Shown here: positions 1-10,602 of the stretch, piece by piece
Layout of the letters: each line of letters opens with the position of its first letter
Position numbering within the stretch: the stretch's first letter is position 1
NCBI RefSeq assembly: GCF_033958435.1
Contig: NC_134141.1
Span: forward strand, 98,187,001 to 98,251,000
Direction: 5' to 3'
From: Carettochelys insculpta
Taxonomy: Eukaryota; Chordata; Testudines; Carettochelyidae
DNA: 64,000 nt
Position numbers and translations under genes: made by a program
Notes under the pieces: model-generated
The model's input: the letters and a program-made list of their open reading frames with translations, nothing else
Databases searched by the model: none
Told to the model about the DNA's origin: nothing

Positions 1-136
1 GGCAGGAGATAAATCACTTGTCTTCTGTTCTCCTTCTCTGGGGCACCTGGCATTGGCCACCGTCGGCAGATGGGATGCTGGGCTTGATGGACCTTTGGTC
101 TGACCCAGTATGGCCATTCTTATGTTCTTATGTTCT
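1..136 (+). repeat. CR1-type LINE 3' tail
   Basis: The block carries the wording typical of amniote CR1/L3 3' ends: a TGGACCTTTGGTCTGACCCAG segment followed by a repeated TTCTTATG tail at about 118-136. It is cut by the window start, so the 5' part is not visible. No coding sequence is left. The tail abuts a fold-back element directly. Confidence 0.75.
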
Positions 137-474
137 TAATGAGGCGTGGATGTAAATTCCCGGCACCTCATTAGCATAAAGTCACAGAATTGAAGTGTGG
201 AAGATGCTCTTCCAGACTCCAAAATGGTGGGTAGAAGTACAGCCCCTGGGGCAGTCTTCTGGAAGGAATTCTACTTCTGGAGGCCCCTTCTTTCCAAAAA
301 TTTTCAGGAAGAAGGGGCCTCCAGGAGGAGGACTTTCTTCCGGAAGACTCCCCAGGAGCCGTGCTTCTACACGCTGTTTTGGAGTCCAGAAAAGCAACTT
401 CCGGACTCCAAATCATGTGACCATATGCTAATGAGGCACCAGGAATTTACATCCATGCCTCATTAGCATCGTTT
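137..474. mobile_element. Fold-back DNA element, D type (CTTCCGGAAG)
   Basis: Almost the whole block is one large palindrome. The left arm from 137 (AATGAGGCGTGGATGTAAAT...) pairs with the right arm ending near 474, with a few mismatches, and the centre is near 300 (AAAAATTTTC). The inner arms contain TTCTGGAAG/CTTCCGGAAG motifs. The outer GTCTACAC-type ends seen on related elements are missing here, so this is an end-trimmed copy. Open frames on both strands are a by-product of the palindrome; I see no gene. Confidence 0.6.
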
Positions 475-806
475 GGGCCATTTATTAGCATTCCACTTTT
501 GGAGAAAGTGGCATGGGTAGAAACGGACATGGAGATGGGGGTCTTTCGACTGGACACCCAGTGTTTGAAAGCCCCTTATTCCTATCTGGTGTTAGGAAGA
601 AGGGGCTTTCAAAGACCGGGGAGGTCCTGTTGAAAGGCTCCCATCTCCACGGGTGGCACACAATTTGAAAGTGGCACTTTCAAATCTCCATGGCCACCAT
701 TATGCTAATGAGGTGCCGCATATTCATGGCAGCATCTCATTAGCGTCTTTCAAACTTGCTCATTAATACGCCCCTTCCAAAAGGAAGGGGCTCGTGTAGA
801 CACAAC
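475..806. mobile_element. GTCTACAC-type short DNA element, one end kept
   Basis: The right end reads GTGTAGACACAAC (794-806), the inverse of the GTCTACAC-type terminus seen throughout the window. Inside are CTTTGAAAG-like and AAGGGGC palindromic pieces and an ATGCTAATGAGG box also found in the D-type elements. A matching left terminus was not found, so the copy is partial or partly covered by the preceding fold-back. Confidence 0.5.
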
Positions 807-1524
807 TAAAGTGAAATGATGTATTATGAGGTATTTTCCCCATAAGAAATAATGTAAATAGAGACATCAAAGTACACACTAAGCACGTTATGCACAATGC
901 TGGACCAACAAATGAGACAGACGACAGTCACGGAGGATGCTGGGAAGGTAAGCTGAGATGGCAGCACAAGCACAGTACATGAATTTTCCATTTTCTAAAT
1001 GACATAATGTGAGTGTGAGGAATTTTTACACCATATTCCTCAAAGTTTGAATGGTGTAAGTGTGAAACAACATATATTGGAGTGATGTATATTGAGGACC
1101 CCCTGTACTGAAATGACAAAGCCAGTAGAGGATAAAGTCGGGGAAATGGATGGGGAGAATAGCTCTCCTTCCTCTCCTTTGTTTGGCAGAGCAGTGCTCT
1201 CAGTTTTGGTTGGTGGGGAGTCAATCCCCTTGTGTTCCAGTTTAAACATTGCTTGTTCTGTAGATGAACACATCAGGCTCTGTGGGTTTCAAGCCTGAAC
1301 CTTTCACAAGAGCTAAAATTCACTCAACAAATTAAAAGTCACTCTTTGAAAATAAACAGTGACGTGTACTTCAACTCCAACACTGAAAAAAAGAGAGACA
1401 TTTTATGGGGAAAAAGAGAGACATTTTATGGGTTCCTAATAGTAAATGAAATTTTACTGTGGATAAACACAATGCTACTTAGCGTATGCTTCCCTGCCCT
1501 GGTGATAGTTTGAGAAACAAACTT
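807..1524. other. No gene or recognised repeat seen
   Basis: Ordinary AT-leaning sequence. Short open frames occur on both strands, but none has a recognisable domain or splice context. Confidence 0.5.
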
Positions 1525-2390
1525 ATCATAGAATCATAGAATACTATGACTGGAAGGGACCTTAGGTCATCGAGTCCAGCCCCCTGCCCTCATGGGAGGA
1601 CCAAGTATTGTCTAGACCATCCCTGATAGATATTTATCTAACCTGTTCTTAAATATCTCCAGAGATGGAGATTCCACAACCTCCCTAGGCAATTTATTCC
1701 AGTGTTTGACCCCCCTGACAGTTAGGAACTTTTTCCTAATGTCCAACCTAAACCTCCCGTGCTGCAGTTTAAGCCCATTGCTTCTTGTTTATTCTCAGAG
1801 GCCAGGAACAAGTTTTCTCCCTCCTCCTTATGACACCCTTTTAGACACCTGAAAACTGTAATCATGCCCCCCCCGTCAATCTTCTCTTTTCCAAACTAAA
1901 CAAGCCCAATTCTTTCAGCCTTCCTCCATAGGTCATGTTCACTAGACCTCTGATCATTCTTGTTGCTCTTTTCTGGACCCTCTCCAATTTCTCCACATCT
2001 TTCTTGATGTAGACACAATACTGCAACTAAGGCCTAACCAGCGCAGAGTAGAGAGGAAGAATGACTTCTCATGTCTTGCTCATGACATACTTGTTAATGC
2101 ATCCCAGAATCATGTTTGCTTTTTTTGCAACAGCATCACACTGTTGACTCATATTTAGCTTGTGGTCCACTATAACCACTGGATCCCTTTCTGCTCTACT
2201 GCTTCCTAGACAGTCACTTCCCATTCTGTATGTGTGAAACTGATTGTTCCTTCCTAAGTGGAGCACTTTGTATTTGTCTTTATTAAACTTCATCCTGTTT
2301 ACCTCAGACCATTTCTCCAATTTGTGCAGAATTTCTGCTTCAGATTCACGCCTCAGAGCTGCCATGCTCTGCAAATATTACATGGGGTTT
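1525..2390 (-). mobile_element. 5'-truncated CR1 LINE, minus strand
   Basis: The left edge holds the CR1 3' terminus in antisense (ATCATAGAATCATAGAAT at about 1527). It is followed by the usual CR1 3' segment, including GGAAGGGACCTTAGG and CCAGCCCCCTGCCC. The right part encodes the end of the CR1 reverse transcriptase. The element is truncated at about 2,390, as most CR1 copies are. Confidence 0.85.
2069..2374 (-). pseudogene. CR1 ORF2 reverse transcriptase C-terminal remnant
   Basis: About 100 residues are open. The pieces LEKWSEVNRMKFNKDKYKVL, HLGRNN and MSQQCDAVAKKANMILGCI match the conserved C-terminal part of CR1 ORF2, just after the reverse transcriptase core. The catalytic FADD-type box lies upstream and is absent. 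Downstream, the frame runs into stops while the nucleotide sequence remains CR1-like. This is a dead fragment of an RNA-copying transposon, not a host gene. Confidence 0.8.
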
Positions 2391-3461
2391 TAATATAAGA
2401 CATGCTGGAATGTTGCCTGGTTATATTGCTGCTGAAGACTGTTTTTCCCTACTAACACTTCAAATTTAGATTTATTTCATAAATGCCTTATTAATATTTA
2501 TTAAATGATTGCTAGATGCAGTTACATTGATTAGTCTATTACATATTTCAGAGTTTGTTTGATCAAGAACTCTGCTTAAATGGTAAGAGGTAGGTTCATC
2601 AAATTCAGTATACAACTTCCTCTTATCATAACGTAAATGAATGGAATGGTTTGGCTGTGCTAGGAAAATGAAATGGGATGCTCCTGGAATGGGATTGAAT
2701 GCCATAAAATCAAAAAGAAAGGCGAGAGAATTACCAAATCAAGTACAGTTCTCAAAATTAACATAAATGAGTGAATGGTGAAAAAGACTGAACCAAGATG
2801 AGCCAGAAAAATAGGATGGACCTGTTATAGGATTGCTTCTCAATCAACCTTATGGAAAAGGGATAAAATGGAGAAATTTAGGGTAGTGCTCTGTTTTGGC
2901 ACAGCCAAATCAATGCTTAAGGTTTGAAACCTGAAAAAAAAGATGGTACTGGAAAGCAAATTGATTATAGCCCATTTTTGTTAAAACATAGTGAATTTAT
3001 AGAGATGAAAAAACAAAGTTGATAATTTCCTTTTTAAAAATATACTAAAAATGAAAAAAATTAACAATCTCTTTTTTAAATAAATCTAAAATAAAAATTA
3101 CCTTCATAAAAATAATATTCCATTTTTGAAAAATACAATAACCTTTATTGAGTTAAGAACCTGAGCAACACTGGGTAAATCTTCTTGTACATTATATCCT
3201 TAATAGGTAAACATTGCTATGCTGTAAAGAAAACTGAATATCTTACCTCAGCTTGTGACCTTATCACTTACATGGATTGGGAAGCAATTTTTCTTCCATG
3301 TACTTTGCATAATTAGCTAGATACATTAGTTGTGTGAAAACTGATTCCCCTCTCATTCCTCAGGAACTAACCAGTATTACAGAGACAAATCTCACCATCC
3401 AACATCAGTAGGTGGCAAAAATCAATGGGGGCAGAGGTGAAAGGGGGACATTTCAAGTAGC
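2391..3461. other. No gene or recognised repeat seen
   Basis: AT-rich sequence with A-runs and T-runs around 3,000-3,130. No domain-bearing frame, RNA gene or repeat boundary was recognised. Confidence 0.45.
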
Positions 3462-3469
3462 ATGTGAGG

Positions 3470-3915
3470 TAATGTGACCCTCCGTCCCATATTAGGCGGG
3501 ACAGTCCCGTTTTTGGGATGCCAAAAAGGCATCCCTACTTAGTTTTAAAAAGGGACTTATTGTCCCGTATTTGGGCCCTCCCCCACTGATCTTTTCTGCC
3601 AGCACCTGCACAGGTGCAGCTGCCAGTGGGAGTCACTTTCACAAGCCTCAGGGAAGCGGGGGGAGTGGCTGCTGTGTTACTGCTGCTTCCCCAGGGCTCC
3701 CAGAAAGGACCAGCAGCTGCCGCTTCCTTGGGGCGGGCTGGTGGCTGCTGCTTCCTGGGACGGGCCAGTGAATGCTGCTTCCCTGGGCTCCTGGGGCAGG
3801 CCAGTGTCTGCCACCTCCTTCCTGGCTCCCTGGGACTTGGTGGATCCAGGAGGAGCTGCCCCTCCCCCCATATCCCCCTGTCCCATATTTGGGACAGGGA
3901 GATATGGTCACCCTA
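3470..3915. mobile_element. hAT-like non-autonomous DNA transposon
   Basis: The terminal inverted repeats pair TAATGTGACC... on the left with ...GGTCACCCTA on the right. Both inner flanks carry TCCCATATTTGGGAC-like sequence, which makes the ends fold. The 8-bp flanks ATGTGAGG (3462-3469) and GTGTGAGG (3916-3923) differ at one base, the duplication length of hAT transposons. The GC-rich interior has only chance frames. Confidence 0.7.
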
Positions 3916-3923
3916 GTGTGAGG

Positions 3924-4879
3924 GAGACACTTGCCAAGCAACAATAGGTAGCTCTGCCCCTTGGAGTGTTTAGTAACTATTAGCCAGTTGTAGGAGATGG
4001 CAATGGATTGGCCAGCATACCCCACATCCCAGCATTTAGACCCGTGCAGAGACTTTACTGAAACTCTTTTGACTCTGTTTCATCAGCCCACTCAGATTAG
4101 GAATGGGTACCTGGCCAGACAGATGCTGGGTCTAGCTGATCATCTGTTTAGGGTCACAAAGGAATCGCAAGAATAACATGAACTGTTACCAGAGGTAAAA
4201 GCCCTGGGTCATGGCAATGTGCCCTTGGCTCATGCAATAAACTGAGCATCATGGACCTCAGAGGCCAAGGTCCCTGTCCTGATGCATGCACTTTTCCCCT
4301 CCTGATGGTCAGGATAAGGTGCTGGGCTAAGAAAGCTGAATCCTAAGGCTAGGTTGAGGAGCACCACTATGTGCTATGTGTTTATGCTAAGGAGCCTGTA
4401 ACCATGGCACTAGTTATGCAAAGAAACCCTACAACCCCAGCAGTGGACACAACTAAACACCTGGTGGGTTGGTGGACCCCCCCCCAGTGTTAAAAACTGA
4501 TAAAGGTGCAGGAACCATTAAGAGCATTTAGTCGGAACTTCTGCACAACACGTCTTATAATTTCATGCAGAAATTCCTATATCAAACCTAAAATATGTTC
4601 CTAGGCACGTGTCTAACATTTTGATAATTCATGATGTGTGGGCCAAATCCTGAAGTCTTTATGTAGGAATAGAAAATGGACGGAAGTCAATAGGAGTTGA
4701 GGGCACTTTGAAGAATTATATTTAAGTCCTTATTTTGTTCCACTGAAATAAATGAAAGGTTTTTCTGAATAACTGCTGTATTAAATGTGAATAAGGAGTC
4801 TACGCAGGAAGCAGTGACTCTGAAAAAAGATTTGATGATCACGGTGCATAATCAGCTGAACATGAACTTCCAGTGTGAC
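3924..4879. other. No gene or recognised repeat seen
   Basis: Mixed-composition sequence containing a run of C at about 4,480-4,489. I recognise no coding exon, tRNA or transposon end. Confidence 0.4.
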
Positions 4880-6110
4880 ACTGTGTCCAGAAAAGGCTAA
4901 TGTGAGCCGAGGATGCTCAACCAGGGGAATCTAGAGTAGGAGCAGAGAGATTATTTTTCCTTTATCAATGGAGGGAGGTGCTGCTTCTGGAATACTGTGT
5001 CCAATGCTGGTTTCCACAATTCAAGAAGGATGTTGATAAATTGGAGAGAGTTCAGACAAGAGCCACACAAATGAATAAAGGATTAGAAAATCTGCCTTAC
5101 AAGGATATAGAGTGCGCTTAGTCTGCTTAGCTTAACTAAGAGAAGGTTAAGGGGGTGACTTGATTTTTTTACAAGTACTTCCCTGGGGAATAAATATCTG
5201 AAAATTTTCTCTTCAGCCGACCAGAGCAAAGTAGAAAATAATCTGCAGAGCAGCCACTGAAAGGGGCCAGCATCAAAAGCAGCTCCTTCTTTTCCATGCC
5301 TGGAGTCTTGCCTGCCTTGGTGAGTGGTGGAACATATGTGGTGGCTGGGCAGACACAGTAGGAAGACAAAGAACCCCAGCCACAGATACCATAGAGCAGG
5401 GAGAGTGTGGTGACTTGCCCTTTAGATTAAGCCCCTAGTACAGGAGGCACCAGATGAATATGGGGTACCCTTGGTGGAGAGGGGGAGACAAGAAGTGGGT
5501 TTGGGGAATTGAGGGAAGAATGGCATGGGGGACAGGCCCTAGGAAAACAGGGGCCAGGAGAGGTTGAGCAACCCCGGGAAATCCGGAAGGCTGAACCTCT
5601 GACCATTGGAACAATTTACCAAGAGTTGTGGCATATTTTGTATCACTGGCAGTTTTAAAAGGAAGACAGTATCTAAATGTACTATGGGAACTATTTCGGG
5701 AAAATTCTATAACCTGTTTTATGTAGGACTTCAGTCTAGACCAGTGATACTCAAATCTCAGTGCTTCAGGAACCAAATAAGCAATCAGCAGCACCCAAAA
5801 GAACCACAGTAGTTCGAATTCATTATTTCATTTACTATGTATAGATACCTAGTATTTTCAGCAAAATGACTGACCAAGTATTATTATTGTATGAACCACA
5901 ATTGATTAATAACATAGTAAAGGTATCCTGACTGGTTAATAACTTAGTGGTTAATAATTAAATCATATAGTTTATTAATATCATGTACTACAAAGAGCTC
6001 CAAGAATCACGAAAGAGCCACTTGCTGCTCCCGAATCTCAGTCTGTGTCTCACTGGCCCAGATGATCAGAAAGTCCATTCTGGCTTTGGAATCTTTCTCT
6101 CTCTTATTTC
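4880..6110 (+). mobile_element. Decayed CR1/L3-type LINE copy, split by a hAT element
   Basis: Around 4,985-5,110 the plus strand reads LEYCVQCWFPQFKKDVDKLE and then RVQTRATQMNKGLENL, which is the CR1 reverse transcriptase C-terminus. At 5,585-5,741 the sequence matches a CR1/L3 3' end (ACCATTGGAACAATTTACC). That 3' end resumes at 6,056 (AGATGATCAGAAAGTCCATT) after an inserted short element. The middle part, 5,260-5,580, is too diverged to assign with confidence. Confidence 0.65.
5742..6055. mobile_element. hAT-type MITE inside a CR1 tail
   Basis: The ends pair CAGTGATACTCAAATCTCAG with ...GAATCTCAGTCTGTGTCTCACTG. The flanking octamers GTCTAGAC (5734-5741) and GCCCAGAT (6056-6063) differ only by three C/T transitions, as expected for an old 8-bp hAT duplication. 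The interior is AT-rich and non-coding. Confidence 0.65.
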
Positions 6111-7064
6111 TAAGTCACCTATAGCATCTCAATGCTATTTATAGCACAGATATGTTCCGTCCCGGCTTTTTGTTTTGCCATTTAAAAGATATTACAAGAT
6201 ACACGTTGCTACCTGCTTGTATTGCTGATGGCAGAATTGGCTCTTCACCCAGGCACCTATGCTGTTTCTAAATCGACAACATTCTTTCTTGTCCTGCTCC
6301 TATCACTGTCTTTTTTCACAGATTGGTTTAGCTGGAAGATATTCAGACACTTAAGCTGAAACTTTCACACTAAAAATTCCCTTTTCTTTTCATTTCCCAT
6401 TTCCACAGATGTATTTTTTCCTGGGGGTGGATAAGTGGGGCTGTTTTGCATGCAGCCTTCCCAGAAAGGCAGATGCACAGCTGTTTTCCTAGTCGACAAC
6501 AGTGCTGCTGGCAAGGAGTGAATACATGTATCGTGACCACCCAGGAACAGTCCAGGCAGCAGGAATGATATTGTACACGGTTTCAGAAGTTGCATTCTCA
6601 TTACTCACCCTCTTTCACTTTTTCTGTCTCTTTAACTCTGTTGCACACATCTATCTTCCCTTAAGAACAGCTGTGCTCATCATACCCTGTACATAACATG
6701 GTATTTTCAAGTCCTAGAAGGTGAAGTGACTGAACAACTGAAAGATTGTAATGGCAAAGAAAATTACACCATAAATTCTTCAGGAACAGGATAGTATAAC
6801 TCTCATATATTTGTACATTGTCTATCACACTTGGCCCTGAATCTGACTTGTACTTTTGGATTCTATATTAGTATAAATATTAAATAAATAATGATGATTT
6901 AATAAAAAATATAAACCTATATGGCTGCTTGATTAACACTCTTGCTAATTTGAAAGATGTTCTAAAATATGGATGTTTTTCTCACATAATCTATGTCAGA
7001 ATGTTGGAATATGTTCCACTATGTTCCTCAATATTACAAATTATCTAAGGACTGTTCATGATAA
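6111..7064. other. No gene or recognised repeat seen
   Basis: AT-rich sequence; short chance frames only. No splice-framed exon or repeat terminus was recognised. Confidence 0.4.
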
Positions 7065-7066
7065 TA

Positions 7067-7378
7067 CAGGTTGAACTTCTCTAGTCTGGCACCCTGGGGA
7101 CATAACCTGTGCCAAATGAGAGAATTTGCCAGACCATGGGAGTTCAATATGGTCTAGCAGCATTACCAACTCTTCCACTGCTTACTAGTCTGTTAGAGGA
7201 CATTTAGGGGTAAATCACAGCTGAATAATAGCACAGAACATGGAGAGCCAGGACTGGTGGCTGTAAACAAACTTTATGAGACTTCTGGAAACTTGGCCAC
7301 AACAATGATAAATGGTTGTCTGGCTAAGTAAAATCATGCCAGATTAAAGATATTGCCAGACTAGAGAGGTTCAACCTG
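7067..7378. mobile_element. Pogo/Tigger-like MITE
   Basis: About 24 bp of inverted repeat: CAGGTTGAACTTCTCTAGTC on the left and ...GACTAGAGAGGTTCAACCTG on the right. TA precedes the left end and TG follows the right end, compatible with a TA duplication in which one A changed to G. The terminal wording CAGGTTGA is typical of Tigger-like elements. No transposase is present. Confidence 0.65.
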
Positions 7379-7849
7379 TGCCTTTAATTACCTACCATGT
7401 TTCTTAAAATTAACACACATGCACAAGTATGTGTAAGGAGTGACTTGCTTAGAAGAATGTAAACAGTCTTTCTAGGCTTTTTATTCAGGATTTAAAATGT
7501 TGTTAATCTGAGTTCCAAAAATTGTACAGAAGTCATGAATACGTTGGCTATTTTAGATCATAGCTCAATGCCACTGTTTTTTAAGCAGAGTTGCATATTA
7601 ACAAACCCTGGTGAAAACAGATCCCATTAAGAACTTAATAGACTTGTAAATGTGTTCTTAATATGTTGGTGGTGGCAATTCCAACATAATTAGTCTAACA
7701 TGTTAGTATACAAGAATAAACACAGGAGGCCACATGCTCCAATTTATCCTGTTTGTTATGACTATGCTTCAAGCCTTTGTCATGCACAGTATTTAAATAT
7801 CTTGCAGTTGCTATGCAGTTTAGCCTTAGAGACACTAGAAAGATATAAT

Positions 7850-8070
7850 ACTTAGCTTTCATAGAGTGCTTTCCACCAGTAGATGTCAAAGTGCTTTGAA
7901 AAGTTTAATCTCACTGTAGCCCAGTGGCCTAGAAAAGGTTAAAATCCCCATTTCTAGGGATGGAAAATGGAGGTACAGGAAGCTAAGTGATTTCCCCAAA
8001 GTCAAACATTAGAAGTCAGGTATAATCAGGATTTAGACCCCTCCTTTCCAATCTAAGATGCCAGGCATTG
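7850..8070 (+). repeat. Old MIR/CORE-type SINE fragment
   Basis: The phrases CAAAGTGCTTTGAAAAG, AATCCCCATTTCTAGGGATG and AGCTAAGTGATTTCCCCAAAG follow the wording of the 3' part of amniote MIR-like SINEs. The tRNA-like head is not visible. The copy is strongly diverged, which implies great age. Confidence 0.55.
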
Positions 8071-8173
8071 GTGTATCCTTTCACCAGCTTGTGAGCTGGT
8101 GAAAATCAGCACCCTTTGAATGATGTCAGTGACCCTATGCTGATTTATAACTTTAGAATATTTGACACACAAT

Positions 8174-8884
8174 AGCTGCGTCTACACGTGCACGCTACTT
8201 CGAAGTAGCGGCACCAACTTCAAAATAGCGCCCGTCGCGTCTACACGCGTCGGGCGCTATTTCGAAGTTAACTTCGATGTTAGGCGGCAAGACGTCGAAG
8301 TCGCTAACCTCATGAGGAGATAGGAATAGCGCCCTACTTCGACGTTCAACGTCGAAGTAGGGACCGTGTAGACGATCCGCGTCCTGCAACGTCGAAATTG
8401 CTGGGTCCTCCATGGCGGCCATCAGCTGGGGGGTTGAGAGATGCTCTCTCTCCAGCCCCTGCGGGGCTCTATGGTCACCGTGGGCAGCAGCCCTTAGCCC
8501 AGGGCTTCTGGCTGCTTCTGCGGCAGCTGGGGATCTATGCTGCAGGCACAGGGTCTGCAACCAGTTGTCAGCTCTGTGTATCTTGTGTTGTTTAGTGCAA
8601 GTGTGTCTGGGAGGGGCCCTTTAAGGGAGCGGCTGGCTGTTGAGTCCGCCCTGTGACCCTGTCTGCAGCTGTGCCTGGCATCCCTATTTCGATGTGTGCT
8701 ACTTTGACGTGTAGACGTTCCCTCGCTGCGCCTATTTCGATGTTGGGCTGAGCAATGTCGAAGTTGAACATCGACGTTGCCGGCCCTGGAGGACGTGTAG
8801 ACGTTATTCATCGAAATAGACTATTTCGATGTCGCAACATCGAAATAAGCTATTTCGATGTTGGCTGCACGTGTAGACGTAGCC
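8174..8884 (-). mobile_element. Family A DNA element, copy A1 (711 bp)
   Basis: The termini AGCTGCGTCTACACGTGCA and TGCACGTGTAGACGTAGCC form an inverted repeat, flanked by AAT on both sides (8171-8173, 8885-8887). The element is packed with TTCGA/ATCGAT palindromes. It has six copies of CGTCTACACG or its complement, at 8179, 8238, 8365, 8708, 8794 and 8870. Two overlapping minus-strand frames are open: 121 codons at 8195-8560 and 105 codons at 8494-8811, and both recur in sister copies. Near 8,610-8,680 a CCCTTTAAGGGAGC segment resembles the leader upstream of the transposase at 48.6 kb. It is therefore probably a deletion derivative of a Harbinger-type element. Confidence 0.85.
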
Positions 8885-8887
8885 AAT

Positions 8888-9779
8888 ATGTGCATTTATT
8901 TTCCCGTATTTCAGTACTAACAATGTTAGAACAAACTAAGATAAGTTGAAAAATGTAACTTTCACCAGTTATGTTGTTCAATGTTTTTTCAGGTCACTCA
9001 GCAGGGAAAGTGGAATCAAACTGTCTAGTTTCCCTTTCAGATAAATATTGTTTTCTTTTGTTTCTCAGTTGTTAACACAATGTTGTTTTGGTTAGGTTCC
9101 CAATCCCTTAACTGCATTAAAGTATCCTTTTAGCAATCCACTAATGATGAAGAGATCATTAGAAATATTTTGACAAGAAGGGTTGCCCATGCCAGAGGAA
9201 TACATAAGGGAAAGTTAGGTTTAAGTCAAACTTATTTTCTTATTACTTGGGTGGCAATGGTAGAAATTACACATACAAACACTGGAAATGAGGAAAGATT
9301 TGATTTACTGAACAATTCCCTTCTAGACTCTTACTATTTGCCTTGATTAAATGAAAATGTAGATGTATTTGAGTTGCAAAGGTGAGAGTTGAATCTGAAT
9401 TTTACCCAAATTCCAGAATTGTCATTTTTCTAGTTGTCTCGTGTTTGACACCCACCACAGCAGCTGGAAGAGGAATACGCTCTTTCCCAAGTGTAACCAA
9501 CCTAGGAGAAGGTCTACTGTAAAGTGTGCTGGGTATACGGGATAAGAAAGTACATAGGCTGAGGACCTTATTTCTCTAAAAATGGAAACATACTTGATTT
9601 TACAAAAACCTAGTGTTCTACAAAGATGGCATGTATGCGGATTTCTCACTGCTAGGGTATAGTCTCCTTAGCTTGAGACTGGTAGAACTCTTAGCTTTTA
9701 AGGGTTTTGACCATTTAAAGCACCAGTGGTCATGGAACCCAGCCCAGGCCCCCTTCTGACTATTACGCATCACCACTTC
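8888..9779. other. No gene or recognised repeat seen
   Basis: Unremarkable AT-rich sequence between two DNA elements. No domain, RNA gene or repeat end was recognised. Confidence 0.4.
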
Positions 9780-9782
9780 TTA

Positions 9783-10241
9783 GGTATGTCTACACTACAG
9801 CAATCTGTCAACAGAAGTCACTGTTGGAAGAGATCTTGTGACAAAACTTCTGTTGACAGTGCATCCAGACACAAAATTGGATCAAAAAAGTGATCATTCT
9901 GTCCACAGAGAATGGCCAGGCTGTCTGGTCCTCTCTTGACAGAGCAGCCAACCGGAAGCACAGCAGATGGAGCTGCCCAGTGACCCAGAAGTCCTCTCTG
10001 TCGACAGAGGGCCCGCTGGAGAATCCACATGGCTTTTTTGTTGACAGATTCTGTTGAGAAAGGCATTCTGCCTCATGGGGGAGAGGCAGAAGGCTGTCAA
10101 CAAAAGTGCTGAGTTCTGTCGACAATATGTTGACAGAATGCATTTTTAGTGTGGACATTCTGCAGGTTTGTCAACAAAACACCAGGTTTGTCATAAAACA
10201 AAAAAACAAGAAAACAAAAAACCCTCCAGTGTAGATGTAGC
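9783..10241. mobile_element. Family B DNA element, copy B1
   Basis: It starts GGTATGTCTACACTACAGC and ends CAGTGTAGATGTAGCC. Inside are repeated GTCAACA/TGTTGACA/GTCGACA motifs, the hallmark of this family. Flanking triplets are TTA and CTA, one transition apart. The right end is followed, after three bases, by a second family B element in the opposite orientation. Frames inside are not shared with a known protein. Confidence 0.75.
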
Positions 10242-10244
10242 CCT

Positions 10245-10602
10245 AGGCTATGGCTACACTAGCAAGTTTTGCCGACGAACCCCCGGTTTTGTCAACAAAG
10301 CTAGTGGAATGTACACACACAAAGTGCATTTTGTTGACAGCATGTTGACAAAAGTCTGCACTTCCGCCGTAACATTCTGCCTCTCCCAGATGAGGAAGAG
10401 TGCCTTTTGTTGACAGGTCACAAACAAACTGTGTGGATGTTCTGTGGGAGACTTCTCTCTAAAGAGAGGGCATCCAGAACAATGGGCAGCCCTGTCTGTT
10501 TTGTCAAGAGTGCAGTTGGGCAGTCTGGCCGCTCCGTCAACAGAGGGGAGTACTCTTCCAAATGGGCACTCTGTCGACAGAAGTTTTGTTGAGAAATCTC
10601 TT
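10245..10602. mobile_element. Family B DNA element, copy B2, truncated
   Basis: It starts GGCTATGGCTACACTAGC, then AGTTTTGCCGAC and TTTTGTCAACAAAGC. It carries the same TTGACA/GTCGACA motifs as B1 in reverse order. Its last recognisable part is CTGTCGACAGAAGTTTTG near 10,575; the expected far terminus is missing, so it was cut after insertion. Confidence 0.7.

Noticed and set aside
3571..4025. Overlapping GC-rich frames on both strands
   Set aside because: They lie inside a hAT-type non-autonomous element with an 8-bp duplication and have no domain content.
8195..8811. Family A frames as real genes
   Set aside because: They lie inside a short transposon and cover its terminal repeat. Differences between copies look neutral, so I do not annotate a coding gene; they are kept as a finding.
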